DNA of 64,000 nucleotides from RH-AL1 sp965198485. Its GTDB lineage: Bacteria; Pseudomonadota; Alphaproteobacteria; Rhizobiales; Beijerinckiaceae. Position numbers and translations under genes: made by a program. The stretch lies in the NCBI GenBank assembly GCA_965198485.1, contig CBDAPQ010000007.1, positions 1 to 64,000 on the forward strand, in the 5' to 3' direction. Shown here one piece after another: positions 25,779 to 35,246 of this stretch. The notes beneath the pieces are model-generated. The model worked only from the letters and a program-made list of their open reading frames with translations, was not told the DNA's origin and did not search any database. How positions within the stretch are numbered: position 1 is the first letter of the stretch; each line of letters opens with the position of its first letter.

Positions 25779-26924
25779 ATGCGTATCGCCGTTCCCACGG
25801 AAAACGACCCGTCCGAACATCGCGTCGCCGCCGTGCCCGACACGGTGAAACGATTCAAGGCGCTCAACGCCGACGTCGTCGTGCAGTCGAACGCCGGCCG
25901 CGCCGCGGGCTATCTCGATGCCGCCTACGAGGCCGCCGGCGCCAGCATCGTCCACAGCGCCGAGGAGGCGATCCGCGACGCCGACGTAGTGTTGCGCGTG
26001 CGCCGTCCCAGCGCCGAAGACCTGAATGGCCTGAAGCCAAACGCCGCCGTCGTGTCCGTGATGGACCCCTACGGCCATGAGGACGCGATCCGCTCGCTCG
26101 CCGAGAAGGGCGCCGCCGCCTTCGCCATGGAGTTCATGCCGCGCATCACCCGCGCCCAGGTCATGGACGTGCTGTCCTCCCAGGCCAACATCGCCGGCTA
26201 CCGCGCCGTGGTCGACGCCGCCAGCGAGTACGGCCGCGCCATGCCGATGATGATGACGGCGGCCGGCACCGTTCCGGCGGCGCGGATGTTCATCATGGGC
26301 GTCGGCGTCGCCGGCCTGCAGGCCATCGCCACCGCGCGCCGCCTCGGCGGCATCGTCACCGCCACCGACGTGCGTCCCGCCACCAAGGAGCAGGTGGAAT
26401 CGCTCGGCGCCAAGTTCGTCGCCGTGCAGAACGCCGAGTTCAAGGAAGCCGAGACCTCCGGCGGCTATGCCAAGGAGATGTCGGACGACTACCGCCGCCA
26501 GCAGGCCGAACTCGTCTTCGACCATATCGCCAAGCAGGACATCGTCATCACCACGGCGCTGATCCCCGGACGGCCGGCGCCCAAGCTGGTCTCGGCCAAG
26601 ATGGTCGAGTCCATGAAGCCCGGCTCGGTGATCGTCGACCTCGCCGCCGAGCGTGGCGGCAATTGCGAGCTGACGAAGCCCGGCGAGATCTACACGACCG
26701 AGAACGGCGTCAAGATCGTCGGCACGCTGAACCTTGCCGGCAAGGTGCCCTCGACCTCCTCGTTCCTCTACGCCAAGAACCTCTATGCGTTCGTCGAGAC
26801 CTTCTTCGACAAGGAGAGCAAGAGCTTCCGGATCCCGTGGGACGACGAACTCGTGAAGGCGACCTTGCTGACCAAGGACGGGCAGATCGTCCATTCCAGC
26901 CTCATGAAGTCGCAAGCCGCCTGA
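25779..26924 (+). CDS. pntAA: NAD(P) transhydrogenase subunit alpha 1 (NAD-binding)
   Basis: This 381-residue peripheral subunit binds NAD(H) in the proton-translocating transhydrogenase, which reduces NADP+ using NADH and proton-motive force. MRIAVPTENDPSEHRVAAVPD opens like alanine dehydrogenase/PntA proteins; IMGVGVAGLQAIATARRLGG is the dinucleotide fold and IPGRPAPKLVSAKMVESMKPG the family motif. A ribosome-binding site (TTCCGGAGATTGAC) precedes the ATG. It is the first gene of pntAA-pntAB-pntB. The split alpha subunit is usual in alphaproteobacteria. Confidence 0.96.
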   Translation: MRIAVPTENDPSEHRVAAVPDTVKRFKALNADVVVQSNAGRAAGYLDAAYEAAGASIVHSAEEAIRDADVVLRVRRPSAEDLNGLKPNAAVVSVMDPYGHEDAIRSLAEKGAAAFAMEFMPRITRAQVMDVLSSQANIAGYRAVVDAASEYGRAMPMMMTAAGTVPAARMFIMGVGVAGLQAIATARRLGGIVTATDVRPATKEQVESLGAKFVAVQNAEFKEAETSGGYAKEMSDDYRRQQAELVFDHIAKQDIVITTALIPGRPAPKLVSAKMVESMKPGSVIVDLAAERGGNCELTKPGEIYTTENGVKIVGTLNLAGKVPSTSSFLYAKNLYAFVETFFDKESKSFRIPWDDELVKATLLTKDGQIVHSSLMKSQAA

Positions 26925-26982
26925 TCGCAAGCCGCAGACAACAAGCCGCCTGATCCCGCCGCCATCGCCGGAACCAACATCC

Positions 26983-27474
26983 ATGGCCATCGTCACCGAT
27001 CCCTCGACCACGCAACAGCAGCTCCTCGAGAAGGCGCAAGCCGCCGCCGATGCCGCCCGTCACGCCGCCGAAGCGGCGCAGGGCTACGCCGACCAGCTCG
27101 GCCACATCGGCTATGCCGACCAGATCGGCCACGCCGGGGGAGCCGTCGCGCATGCCGCCACCGCCGGCGCGGTCGACCCGTTCGTCTTCCGCATCGCCAT
27201 TCTCGCTCTGGGCTGCTTCGTCGGCTATTACGTGGTGTGGTCGGTGACGCCCGCGCTGCACACGCCGCTGATGTCGGTCACCAACGCCATCTCCTCGGTG
27301 ATCGTGGTCGGCGCGCTGCTCTCGGTGGGCGTGGATGCCTCGGCCTTCGGCAACGACGGGCCGATCTGGGCCAAGATCTTCGGCTTCATCGCGCTCGTGC
27401 TGGCCTCCGTGAACATCTTCGGCGGCTTCCTCGTCACCGAGCGCATGCTCGGCATGTACAAGAAGAAGGGCTGA
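26983..27474 (+). CDS. pntAB: NAD(P) transhydrogenase subunit alpha 2 (membrane)
   Basis: This 163-residue membrane subunit contributes to the proton channel. A long Ala/Gln-rich helical N-terminus (about residues 10-60, with GYADQLGHIGYADQIGH repeated) leads into three to four helices, including FVFRIAILALGCFVGYYVVW, SVTNAISSVIVVGALLSVG and IFGFIALVLASVNIFGGFL, which are typical. It follows pntAA by 58 bases and precedes pntB by five. Confidence 0.95.
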   Translation: MAIVTDPSTTQQQLLEKAQAAADAARHAAEAAQGYADQLGHIGYADQIGHAGGAVAHAATAGAVDPFVFRIAILALGCFVGYYVVWSVTPALHTPLMSVTNAISSVIVVGALLSVGVDASAFGNDGPIWAKIFGFIALVLASVNIFGGFLVTERMLGMYKKKG

Positions 27475-27479
27475 CCCTC

Positions 27480-28883
27480 GTGAACGTCAACGTCGCGGCC
27501 TTCTTCTATCTCGTAGCCGGCATCCTCTTCATCCTGGCGCTGCGCGGTCTGTCGTCGCCCGCCACGTCGCGCCAGGGCAATCGCTTCGGCATGGCCGGCA
27601 TGGGCCTCGCCGTGCTGACCACGCTGGCGCTGAGCCCACCCTCGGGCGTGATCTCCTGGTTGCTGGTCATCGCCGGCATCGGCATCGGCGGCGCGATCGG
27701 CGCATGGCGCGCCCGCACCATCAAGATGACGGACATGCCGCAGCTCGTGGCGCTGTTTCACGCGCTCGTCGGTCTCTCCGCTGTCTTCGTCGCGGCCGGC
27801 GCCGCCTACGCGCCGCAGGCCTTCGGCATCGGCGAGCCCGGCAACATCCACGGCGCCTCGACCATCGAGATGTCGATCGGCCTCGCCATCGGCGCCATCA
27901 CCTTCTCGGGCTCGGTCATCGCCTTCCTCAAGCTCGACGGGCGCATGTCCGGCAAGCCGATCATCCTGCCGCAGCGCCACTTCATCAACATCACGCTGGG
28001 CCTGTCGATCATTTCGATGGTGATCGTGTTCATCTTCACCCAGAGCCTGATCGTGTTCTGGCTGATCGCGCTGGCGTCCTTCGCGCTCGGCTTCCTCATC
28101 ATCGTGCCCATCGGCGGCGCCGACATGCCGGTCGTCGTGTCGATGCTGAACTCGTACTCCGGCTGGGCCGCGGCCGGCATCGGCTTCACGCTCGGCAACC
28201 TCGCGCTGATCATCACCGGCGCGCTGGTCGGCTCCTCGGGCGCGATCCTGTCCTACATCATGTGCAAAGGCATGAACCGCTCCTTCGTCTCGGTGATCCT
28301 CGGCGGCTGGGGCGGCGAGACTGCCGCGGCCGGCGTCGCCGGTGCCAAGGAGACGCGCCCGGTCAAGCAGGGCTCGGCGGAAGACGCCGCCTACGTCATG
28401 CAGAACGCCGGTTCAGTCATCATCGTGCCGGGCTACGGCATGGCGGTGGCGCAGGCCCAGCACGCCTTGCGCGAGATGGGCGATCAGCTGAAGAAGGAGG
28501 GTGTCGACGTGAAATACGCCATCCATCCCGTCGCCGGCCGCATGCCCGGCCACATGAACGTGCTGCTCGCCGAAGCCAACGTGCCCTATGACGAGGTCTT
28601 CGAACTCGAGGACATCAACAACGAGTTCGGCCAGGCCGATGTCGCCTTCGTCATCGGTGCCAACGACGTCACCAACCCGGCCGCCAAGACCGACAAGTCG
28701 TCGGCGATCTATGGCATGCCCATCCTCGATGTCGAGAAGGCCAAGACCGTGCTGTTCCTCAAGCGCGGCATGGGTTCGGGCTACGCCGGCGTCGAGAACG
28801 AGCTGTTCTTCCGCGACAACACGATGATGCTGTTTGGCGACGCCAAGAAGACCGTCGAGAGCATCCTGAAAAACCTGGAATAG
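27480..28883 (+). CDS. pntB: NAD(P) transhydrogenase subunit beta
   Basis: This 467-residue subunit has about eight membrane helices followed by the NADP-binding domain. SVIIVPGYGMAVAQAQHAL is the NADP fold, with KYAIHPVAGRMPGHMNVLLAEANVPYD-type sequence and FVIGANDVTNPAAK further on. GTG at 27480 is chosen: it lies five bases after the pntAB stop and gives VNVNVAAFFYLVAGILFIL. A longer frame reaching 27237 is an artefact inside pntAB. The complex supplies NADPH. Confidence 0.96.
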   Translation: MNVNVAAFFYLVAGILFILALRGLSSPATSRQGNRFGMAGMGLAVLTTLALSPPSGVISWLLVIAGIGIGGAIGAWRARTIKMTDMPQLVALFHALVGLSAVFVAAGAAYAPQAFGIGEPGNIHGASTIEMSIGLAIGAITFSGSVIAFLKLDGRMSGKPIILPQRHFINITLGLSIISMVIVFIFTQSLIVFWLIALASFALGFLIIVPIGGADMPVVVSMLNSYSGWAAAGIGFTLGNLALIITGALVGSSGAILSYIMCKGMNRSFVSVILGGWGGETAAAGVAGAKETRPVKQGSAEDAAYVMQNAGSVIIVPGYGMAVAQAQHALREMGDQLKKEGVDVKYAIHPVAGRMPGHMNVLLAEANVPYDEVFELEDINNEFGQADVAFVIGANDVTNPAAKTDKSSAIYGMPILDVEKAKTVLFLKRGMGSGYAGVENELFFRDNTMMLFGDAKKTVESILKNLE

Positions 28884-28902
28884 TTGTACGCTCATACTTC
28901 GT

Positions 28903-28998
28903 TGTCATTGCGAGCGAAGCGAAGCGACCCAGAGCCATCTGGCAACGTCTACGCCGGTTGCGTCTGGATGGCTTCGCCTATGGCTTGCCGCGCAATGG
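28903..28998. repeat. Extragenic palindromic repeat
   Basis: GTCATTGCGAGCGAAGCGAAGCG at the left and GGCTTCGCC...CGCAATG at the right form imperfect inverted arms around a short centre. Elements beginning TCATTGCGAGCGAAGCGAAGC are widespread intergenic repeats in bacteria, to my knowledge. It lies right after pntB. Confidence 0.7.
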
Positions 28999-29035
28999 CT
29001 CGCTTTTGCGAGTCTTTCTTCAAAGACGAAATCCG

Positions 29036-29260
29036 TTGGACTCCGTCACGTTCTTTGGCCTCATCGCCGTCACCCTGATGCTCGTGACCTACGCGCTTGA
29101 AGCGCGTAGCCCGTGGTTCACGCTGGCCTTCGCCGCCTCCTGCGCGCTCGGGTCGATCTACGGCTTCCTCCAGGGCGCCTGGCCGTTCGGCCTCGTCGAA
29201 GGCGTGTGGTCTCTGGTCGCGCTGGCGAAGTGGCTTCGGCTCGAGCGGGGCTCCCCCTGA
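29036..29260 (+). CDS. Small conserved membrane protein
   Basis: This 74-residue protein has two or three membrane helices (VTFFGLIAVTLMLVTYALE, WFTLAFAASCALGSIYGFL, VEGVWSLVALAKWLRL). The TTG at 29036 gives a natural start (LDSVTFFG); an ATG at 28958 lies inside the palindromic repeat and would add 26 unlikely residues. The family was not named, but the layout is that of widespread small hypotheticals of Hyphomicrobiales. Confidence 0.65.
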   Translation: MDSVTFFGLIAVTLMLVTYALEARSPWFTLAFAASCALGSIYGFLQGAWPFGLVEGVWSLVALAKWLRLERGSP

Positions 29261-29269
29261 CCTGAGACG

Positions 29270-29488
29270 TCAGGCCGACGGCGCCGGAGGCTCTACACGA
29301 TCCTCGGCCCAGACCTCGATCTCCTCGGCTGAGACAAGCTCGCCATCCGGTCCCTCGACGGCGGTGATGTCCTCGCCCTGTTCGGCCAGCGTCCAGGCCT
29401 CGCGCATGGCCTCCGCCTTGGTCGCCAGTTCGGGTGACAGCAGCTCCTGCTGGAGCGAGGGGCTGAAGAAGCGCACGTGCCAGGACAT
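29270..29488 (-). CDS. Small acidic protein of unknown function
   Basis: This 72-residue protein, MSWHVRFFSPSLQQELLSPE..., is acidic, with a predicted helix (ATKAEAMREAWTLAEQ) and a short beta element (ITAVEGPDGELVSAEEI). It has no signal or membrane segment. The family was not recognised. It converges with the membrane protein ending at 29260. Confidence 0.55.
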   Translation of the reverse strand: MSWHVRFFSPSLQQELLSPELATKAEAMREAWTLAEQGEDITAVEGPDGELVSAEEIEVWAEDRVEPPAPSA

Positions 29489-29692
29489 GGTGGTTCAGCC
29501 TCAGGGGGTTGCGTGACCGACTTTCGAGCCGTCCGGCGCGCCGGTTGCGCTTGCCATAGGCCCGTCCTCACCCGGCTATCGCGTTCTCGGCGTTGTCGCA
29601 ATCGGCGGCGGGGTCGGGACGAACGGGCGGCATGAGAGGGCGCGAGCTTCGATCGCCAGCGCTCGAGCCGATGCCACGCTAAACTCCCCCAG

Positions 29693-30214
29693 CTATACCG
29701 TCCTGTCCGCCATAAGGTTTAGAGCAATGCGAGACGCCGCGAACCTGGCGAGGGCGGCGGCGATGTCGAAAGGTCTGGCCAGCAGCTCGCGAGCGTGAAC
29801 GGGCAAGCCTCGCCGGAGCGATCTTCATCGGAGCCGATGTCGTCCAGGACGCGCCATGCCGGCGTCCGCCGAAACCTCCTCGAGGTCGATCAGCTGTCGC
29901 ATGCCGAGAGAGGCCGATCTGCGCGCCGACGCCTGGAAGTTGCTCGTCTCCTGATACCAGTGCGCCGCATCTCGCGAAGCCGGAGCGACCTGCAGCTTGA
30001 TCAAATGCTGGAGGACGAGAACGAGGAAGGACATCACGCGGTGAAGCTCGCTCTTGCCCAAGTCCTCGATTTCCTCGGCGATGTGAGAGGTGTCGATCGT
30101 GGGGAGGGCAGCGTCCGGCGACACGCGCCTCAGTCTTGCGGCCTGCTCCTGGGTCCAGGTGAAGAAATCGGCGTCATAGAGGATCGGCGCAAAACACGGC
30201 TCATCGCGCGTCAT
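29693..30214 (-). pseudogene. DUF29 family gene broken by two frameshifts
   Basis: The gene opens normally (LYDADFFTWTQEQAARLR, HIAEEIEDLGKSELHRVM, FQASARRSASLGMRQLIDLE) but its frame ends prematurely at 29825. One base shift near 29880 restores FRRTPAWRVLDDIGSDEDRS-GEACPFTL, and another near 29800 restores ELLARPFDIAAALARFAASR to a TAG at 29693. The reconstructed protein matches the other two DUF29 proteins over full length. ATG 30214 overlaps the TGA of the upstream paralogue by four bases. Sequencing error and real decay are both possible. Confidence 0.75.
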
Positions 30215-30756
30215 GAGAAGCCGCCTTCGTCTTGGGTCTTCGTTTCGACCTCGACGTCCGTTGCCCCGCTGCGCGCTGCAGCGAGCGTGGTGAGGGGGAC
30301 CTTGATCTCGAAGTCCCGCGAGAGCAGCGCTTCGAGCGTGAACGGGGATCGACTTGGTTCGGCGTAGTCCGCGCCGACCTCTTCGATGAAGAAGGACGCC
30401 AGCTTCCGGCCTCCCTCCCAGATGCTCTCGTCCGAGAGGAACTGGCGCATGCCGGGCGTGAAGGCGGCGGCGGCCGAGCGCTGAAAGACCGTCGCCTCCC
30501 TCTTCCAATGAGCGCGGTCGCGCGAGCCGGGACAGGCATCCAGCTTGATGAGATGCTCGATCAGGCGTTCGAGATACGAACCGACGGCTCGCAGGTCGCG
30601 CTTGCCCAAGTCCTCGATCTCCTCGGCGACATGTTCGACGTCCAAAGAGGCGTCCCGCGGCATGGCGCGCAGTGCCGCCGCCTGGCGTTGGGTCCAAGTG
30701 AAGAAATCGGCGTCGTAGAGGGCCGAATCGAAGCCCGGATGCTCGGCTCGAGTCAT
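30211..30756 (-). CDS. DUF29 family protein
   Basis: This 181-residue paralogue has the DUF29 blocks LYDADFFTWTQRQAAALR, HVAEEIEDLGKRDLRAV and YLERLIEHLIKLDACPG, and the closing SPFTLEALLSRDFEI, then a short charged tail. ATG 30756 gives MTRAEHPG as in the other copies; an upstream ATG at 30786 is less likely. It overlaps the following DUF29 gene by four bases, so the two are a coupled tandem duplicate pair. Function unknown. Confidence 0.85.
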   Translation of the reverse strand: MTRAEHPGFDSALYDADFFTWTQRQAAALRAMPRDASLDVEHVAEEIEDLGKRDLRAVGSYLERLIEHLIKLDACPGSRDRAHWKREATVFQRSAAAAFTPGMRQFLSDESIWEGGRKLASFFIEEVGADYAEPSRSPFTLEALLSRDFEIKVPLTTLAAARSGATDVEVETKTQDEGGFS

Positions 30757-30814
30757 GTCTGGCGGGTCATGGGCGGCGCCTCGCACCTTTCACGTCCTCG
30801 CACATTACCACACC

Positions 30815-32863
<2,049 letters not shown>

Positions 32864-33104
32864 TGCCGGCGCCGATCAGTACGCCCAAGCCGCCGCGCGG
32901 CTGACCTTCGCTTTGACAGAGTCCCGAGCACGACGAAGGGCATCGCCGGCCTAGTACAAGGGCCACGATCTCAAAGGCGAGCTTGCAGCCTCCCGAGAAT
33001 GTCATATCCGGGATTTTTATCTACTTACCTATAGATCAGTCGATAAGGCTGTAATCTGCACCGATATGGCAACAAGCCGAGTCATTTGGGCGATCGGCGC
33101 CTCA

Positions 33105-34196
33105 CTACACCACCACCGTGAGCCGCTCCGCAGCGCGCGTGATCCCGGTGTAGAGCCAGCGGTTCTTGTTCTCGCGGAACGCGCCGCTCTCATCGAACAG
33201 CACGACCTCGTCCCATTGCGAGCCCTGCGCCTTGTGCACCGTCAGCACGTAGCCGTAGTCGAACGCGTCGGACGTGCGCCGGAACGCCGGCGGCACGGCT
33301 TCCTCGCCATCGGTGAAATATTCCGGGCGCACGGCGATGCGGGTCGGCTTGCGGGCGGGATCGTCGTCGGGCACGACGCCGTAGCGCAGCTTGCCCGAAC
33401 GCGTCGCCGCCTTTGTCCTGACGATCCAGATGCCGCCATTGAGCAGCCCCTTGGTCTTGTCGTTCTTCAAGCATACCAGCTTCTCGTCGACCTGCGGGTA
33501 AGGATCCGTGTGCCCGGCGAGCTGGCGCATGCGGGCGTTGAAGCCGCGTCGCGACTTGTTCATGCCGACGAGGACCTGGTCGGCCGCCTGCACCAGCCCG
33601 GCGTCGATCTCGGCGCGGCGCAGCACCCGGCTCTCGCCGTAGGCGCCGAACGGGATGCGCCGGCCGTCGCGCACCAGCATGGACATGCGGATGATCGGGT
33701 TGTCGGCGGCCTGGCGGTGCACCTCGGTCAGCATCGCGTCGGGCTCGGCCTCGGTGAAGAAGCCGCCGCCCTTCACCGGCGGCAGCTGCGCCGGGTCGCC
33801 GAGCACCAGCACCGGCTTGCCGAAGGAGAGCAGGTCGCGGCCGAGCTCCTCGTCGACCATCGAGCATTCGTCGATGATGATGAGGTCGGCCTTGGAGGCG
33901 GCGCTGTCGTCGTTGAGCACGAACACCGGCTCCTCGGCATCGCTTTCGCGCAGCCGGTAGATGAGCGAGTGGATGGTGCGCGCGTCCTTGCAGCCCTTGC
34001 CTTTCAGCACCAGGGCCGCCTTGCCGGTGAAGGCGGCGAAGCAGACCTCGCCGTCGCTGTCGGCGGCGAGCTGCTTGGCGAGCGTGGTCTTGCCGGTGCC
34101 GGCGTAGCCGAACAGGCGGAACACCTGCGGTTCGCCGCGCTTCAGCCACGCCGAGACGGCTCGCAGCGCCGCCTCCTGCTGCGGCGACCAACTCAA
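33105..34196 (-). CDS. RecD-like superfamily 1 DNA helicase
   Basis: This 363-residue ATPase has helicase motif I (LFGYAGTGKTTLAKQLA), Ia (CFAAFTGKAALVL), II (ADLIIIDECSMVDEEL), III (VLVLGDPAQLPPV), V (YVLTVHKAQGSQWDEVVLFD) and VI (RWLYTGITRAAERLTVVV). It is short compared with RecD2 and lacks its N-terminal extension; similar solitary exonuclease V alpha-like proteins are common. TTG at 34196 is chosen as start: it overlaps the trmD stop (TTGA) and gives SWSPQQEAALRAV. The longest frame would run into trmD. Confidence 0.88.
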   Translation of the reverse strand: MSWSPQQEAALRAVSAWLKRGEPQVFRLFGYAGTGKTTLAKQLAADSDGEVCFAAFTGKAALVLKGKGCKDARTIHSLIYRLRESDAEEPVFVLNDDSAASKADLIIIDECSMVDEELGRDLLSFGKPVLVLGDPAQLPPVKGGGFFTEAEPDAMLTEVHRQAADNPIIRMSMLVRDGRRIPFGAYGESRVLRRAEIDAGLVQAADQVLVGMNKSRRGFNARMRQLAGHTDPYPQVDEKLVCLKNDKTKGLLNGGIWIVRTKAATRSGKLRYGVVPDDDPARKPTRIAVRPEYFTDGEEAVPPAFRRTSDAFDYGYVLTVHKAQGSQWDEVVLFDESGAFRENKNRWLYTGITRAAERLTVVV

Positions 34197-34897
34197 GGCC
34201 CGAGGCCCGCGAGGAGGTCTGGCCGGCGCTCTCGCGTGATCCGCAGCGCCTCCGCCTCGCGCCAACGCGCGATGCGGCCGTGGTCGCCGCCGAGCAGGAT
34301 CTCGGGGATGGCGCGGCCCTCGAAGTCGCGCGGGCGCGTGTAGTGCGGGTACTCAAGCCGGCCGTTCTCGAAGCTCTCCTCCACGCCCGAGAGGTCATGC
34401 CCCATGATGCCCGGCAGCAGCCGCACGCAGGCGTCGAGCAGGGCCAGCGCCGCGATCTCGCCGCCCGACAGCACGTAGTCGCCGATCGAGACCTCCTCGA
34501 GCGCGCGCGCCTCGATGACGCGTTCGTCGACCCCTTCGAAGCGCCCGCACACGATGGCGATGCCGGGACCGGCGGCAAGCGCGCGCACGCGGGCCTGGGT
34601 CAAGGGCCGGCCGCGCGGCGACATGAGAAGACGCGCACGGGGATCGTCGGTGGTAAGATGCGCGTCGAGGCTGGCGGCGATGACGTCGGCGCGCATCACC
34701 ATGCCGGCGCCGCCGCCGGCCGGCGTGTCGTCGACCGCGCGATGGCGGCCGAGACCGTGTTCCCGGATGTCGTGCGCCGCAAGGCTCCACGTCCCGCGCG
34801 AAAGGCCCTCGCCCGCGAGCGACAGACCGAGCGGTCCCGGGAACATGGCGGGGAAGAGGGTGAAGACGTCGGCGCGCCAGGCGGCTGAGTTGGTCAT
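34193..34897 (-). CDS. trmD: tRNA (guanine37-N1)-methyltransferase
   Basis: TrmD uses S-adenosylmethionine to methylate G37 next to the anticodon and prevents frameshifting. This 234-residue protein has the N-terminal trefoil-knot domain: WRADVFTLFPAMFPGPLG, GRHRAVDDTPAGGGAGMVMR, the knot loops PGIAIVCGRFEGVDERV and IGDYVLSGGEIAALALLDA, and the C-terminal EYPHYTRPRDFEGRAIPE. ATG 34897 gives the typical MTNSAAWRADVF. The gene is not in the usual rpsP-rimM-trmD-rplS cluster but is coupled to a helicase. Confidence 0.94.
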   Translation of the reverse strand: MTNSAAWRADVFTLFPAMFPGPLGLSLAGEGLSRGTWSLAAHDIREHGLGRHRAVDDTPAGGGAGMVMRADVIAASLDAHLTTDDPRARLLMSPRGRPLTQARVRALAAGPGIAIVCGRFEGVDERVIEARALEEVSIGDYVLSGGEIAALALLDACVRLLPGIMGHDLSGVEESFENGRLEYPHYTRPRDFEGRAIPEILLGGDHGRIARWREAEALRITRERRPDLLAGLGP

Positions 34898-35017
34898 CGC
34901 GTCGGTTGCGTGAACGCCGTGTTTCAAATTGTAGCGCCGGGTCTTCGCTCGGCGCACGCATCTTTTTACAAGCAGAGCGGTTATCGCGCCAAATAAACTC
35001 GTGCCGGTTAGAACGCT

Positions 35018-35206
35018 ATGACCCGCTCGCTCTCCGCCCTCGCTCTCATCGTTCTCTTCTCCTCCACCGCTTCGGCAGGCACCGTCCCGGTTGTCAAGCG
35101 CGATGCAGTACAAGCGCCAGCGTCGAAATATCTCGTGACGGCCAATCTCAACAAGCTCGTTTTCTGGCAGCTGCCCTCGCGCGACAGCGATCACGTTCAG
35201 CGTTAG
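35018..35206 (+). CDS. Small exported protein of unknown function
   Basis: This 62-residue product has a signal peptide (LSALALIVLFSSTASA) and a short mature part (about 42 residues) with no Cys. No family was recognised and no strong ribosome-binding site is seen. It is divergent to trmD and convergent with iorB-like gene. It may be real but is weakly supported. Confidence 0.45.
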   Translation: MTRSLSALALIVLFSSTASAGTVPVVKRDAVQAPASKYLVTANLNKLVFWQLPSRDSDHVQR

Positions 35207-35246
35207 AGATTAAAACAACATCGGTTCGGCCAACCGGTGCCAAGCC

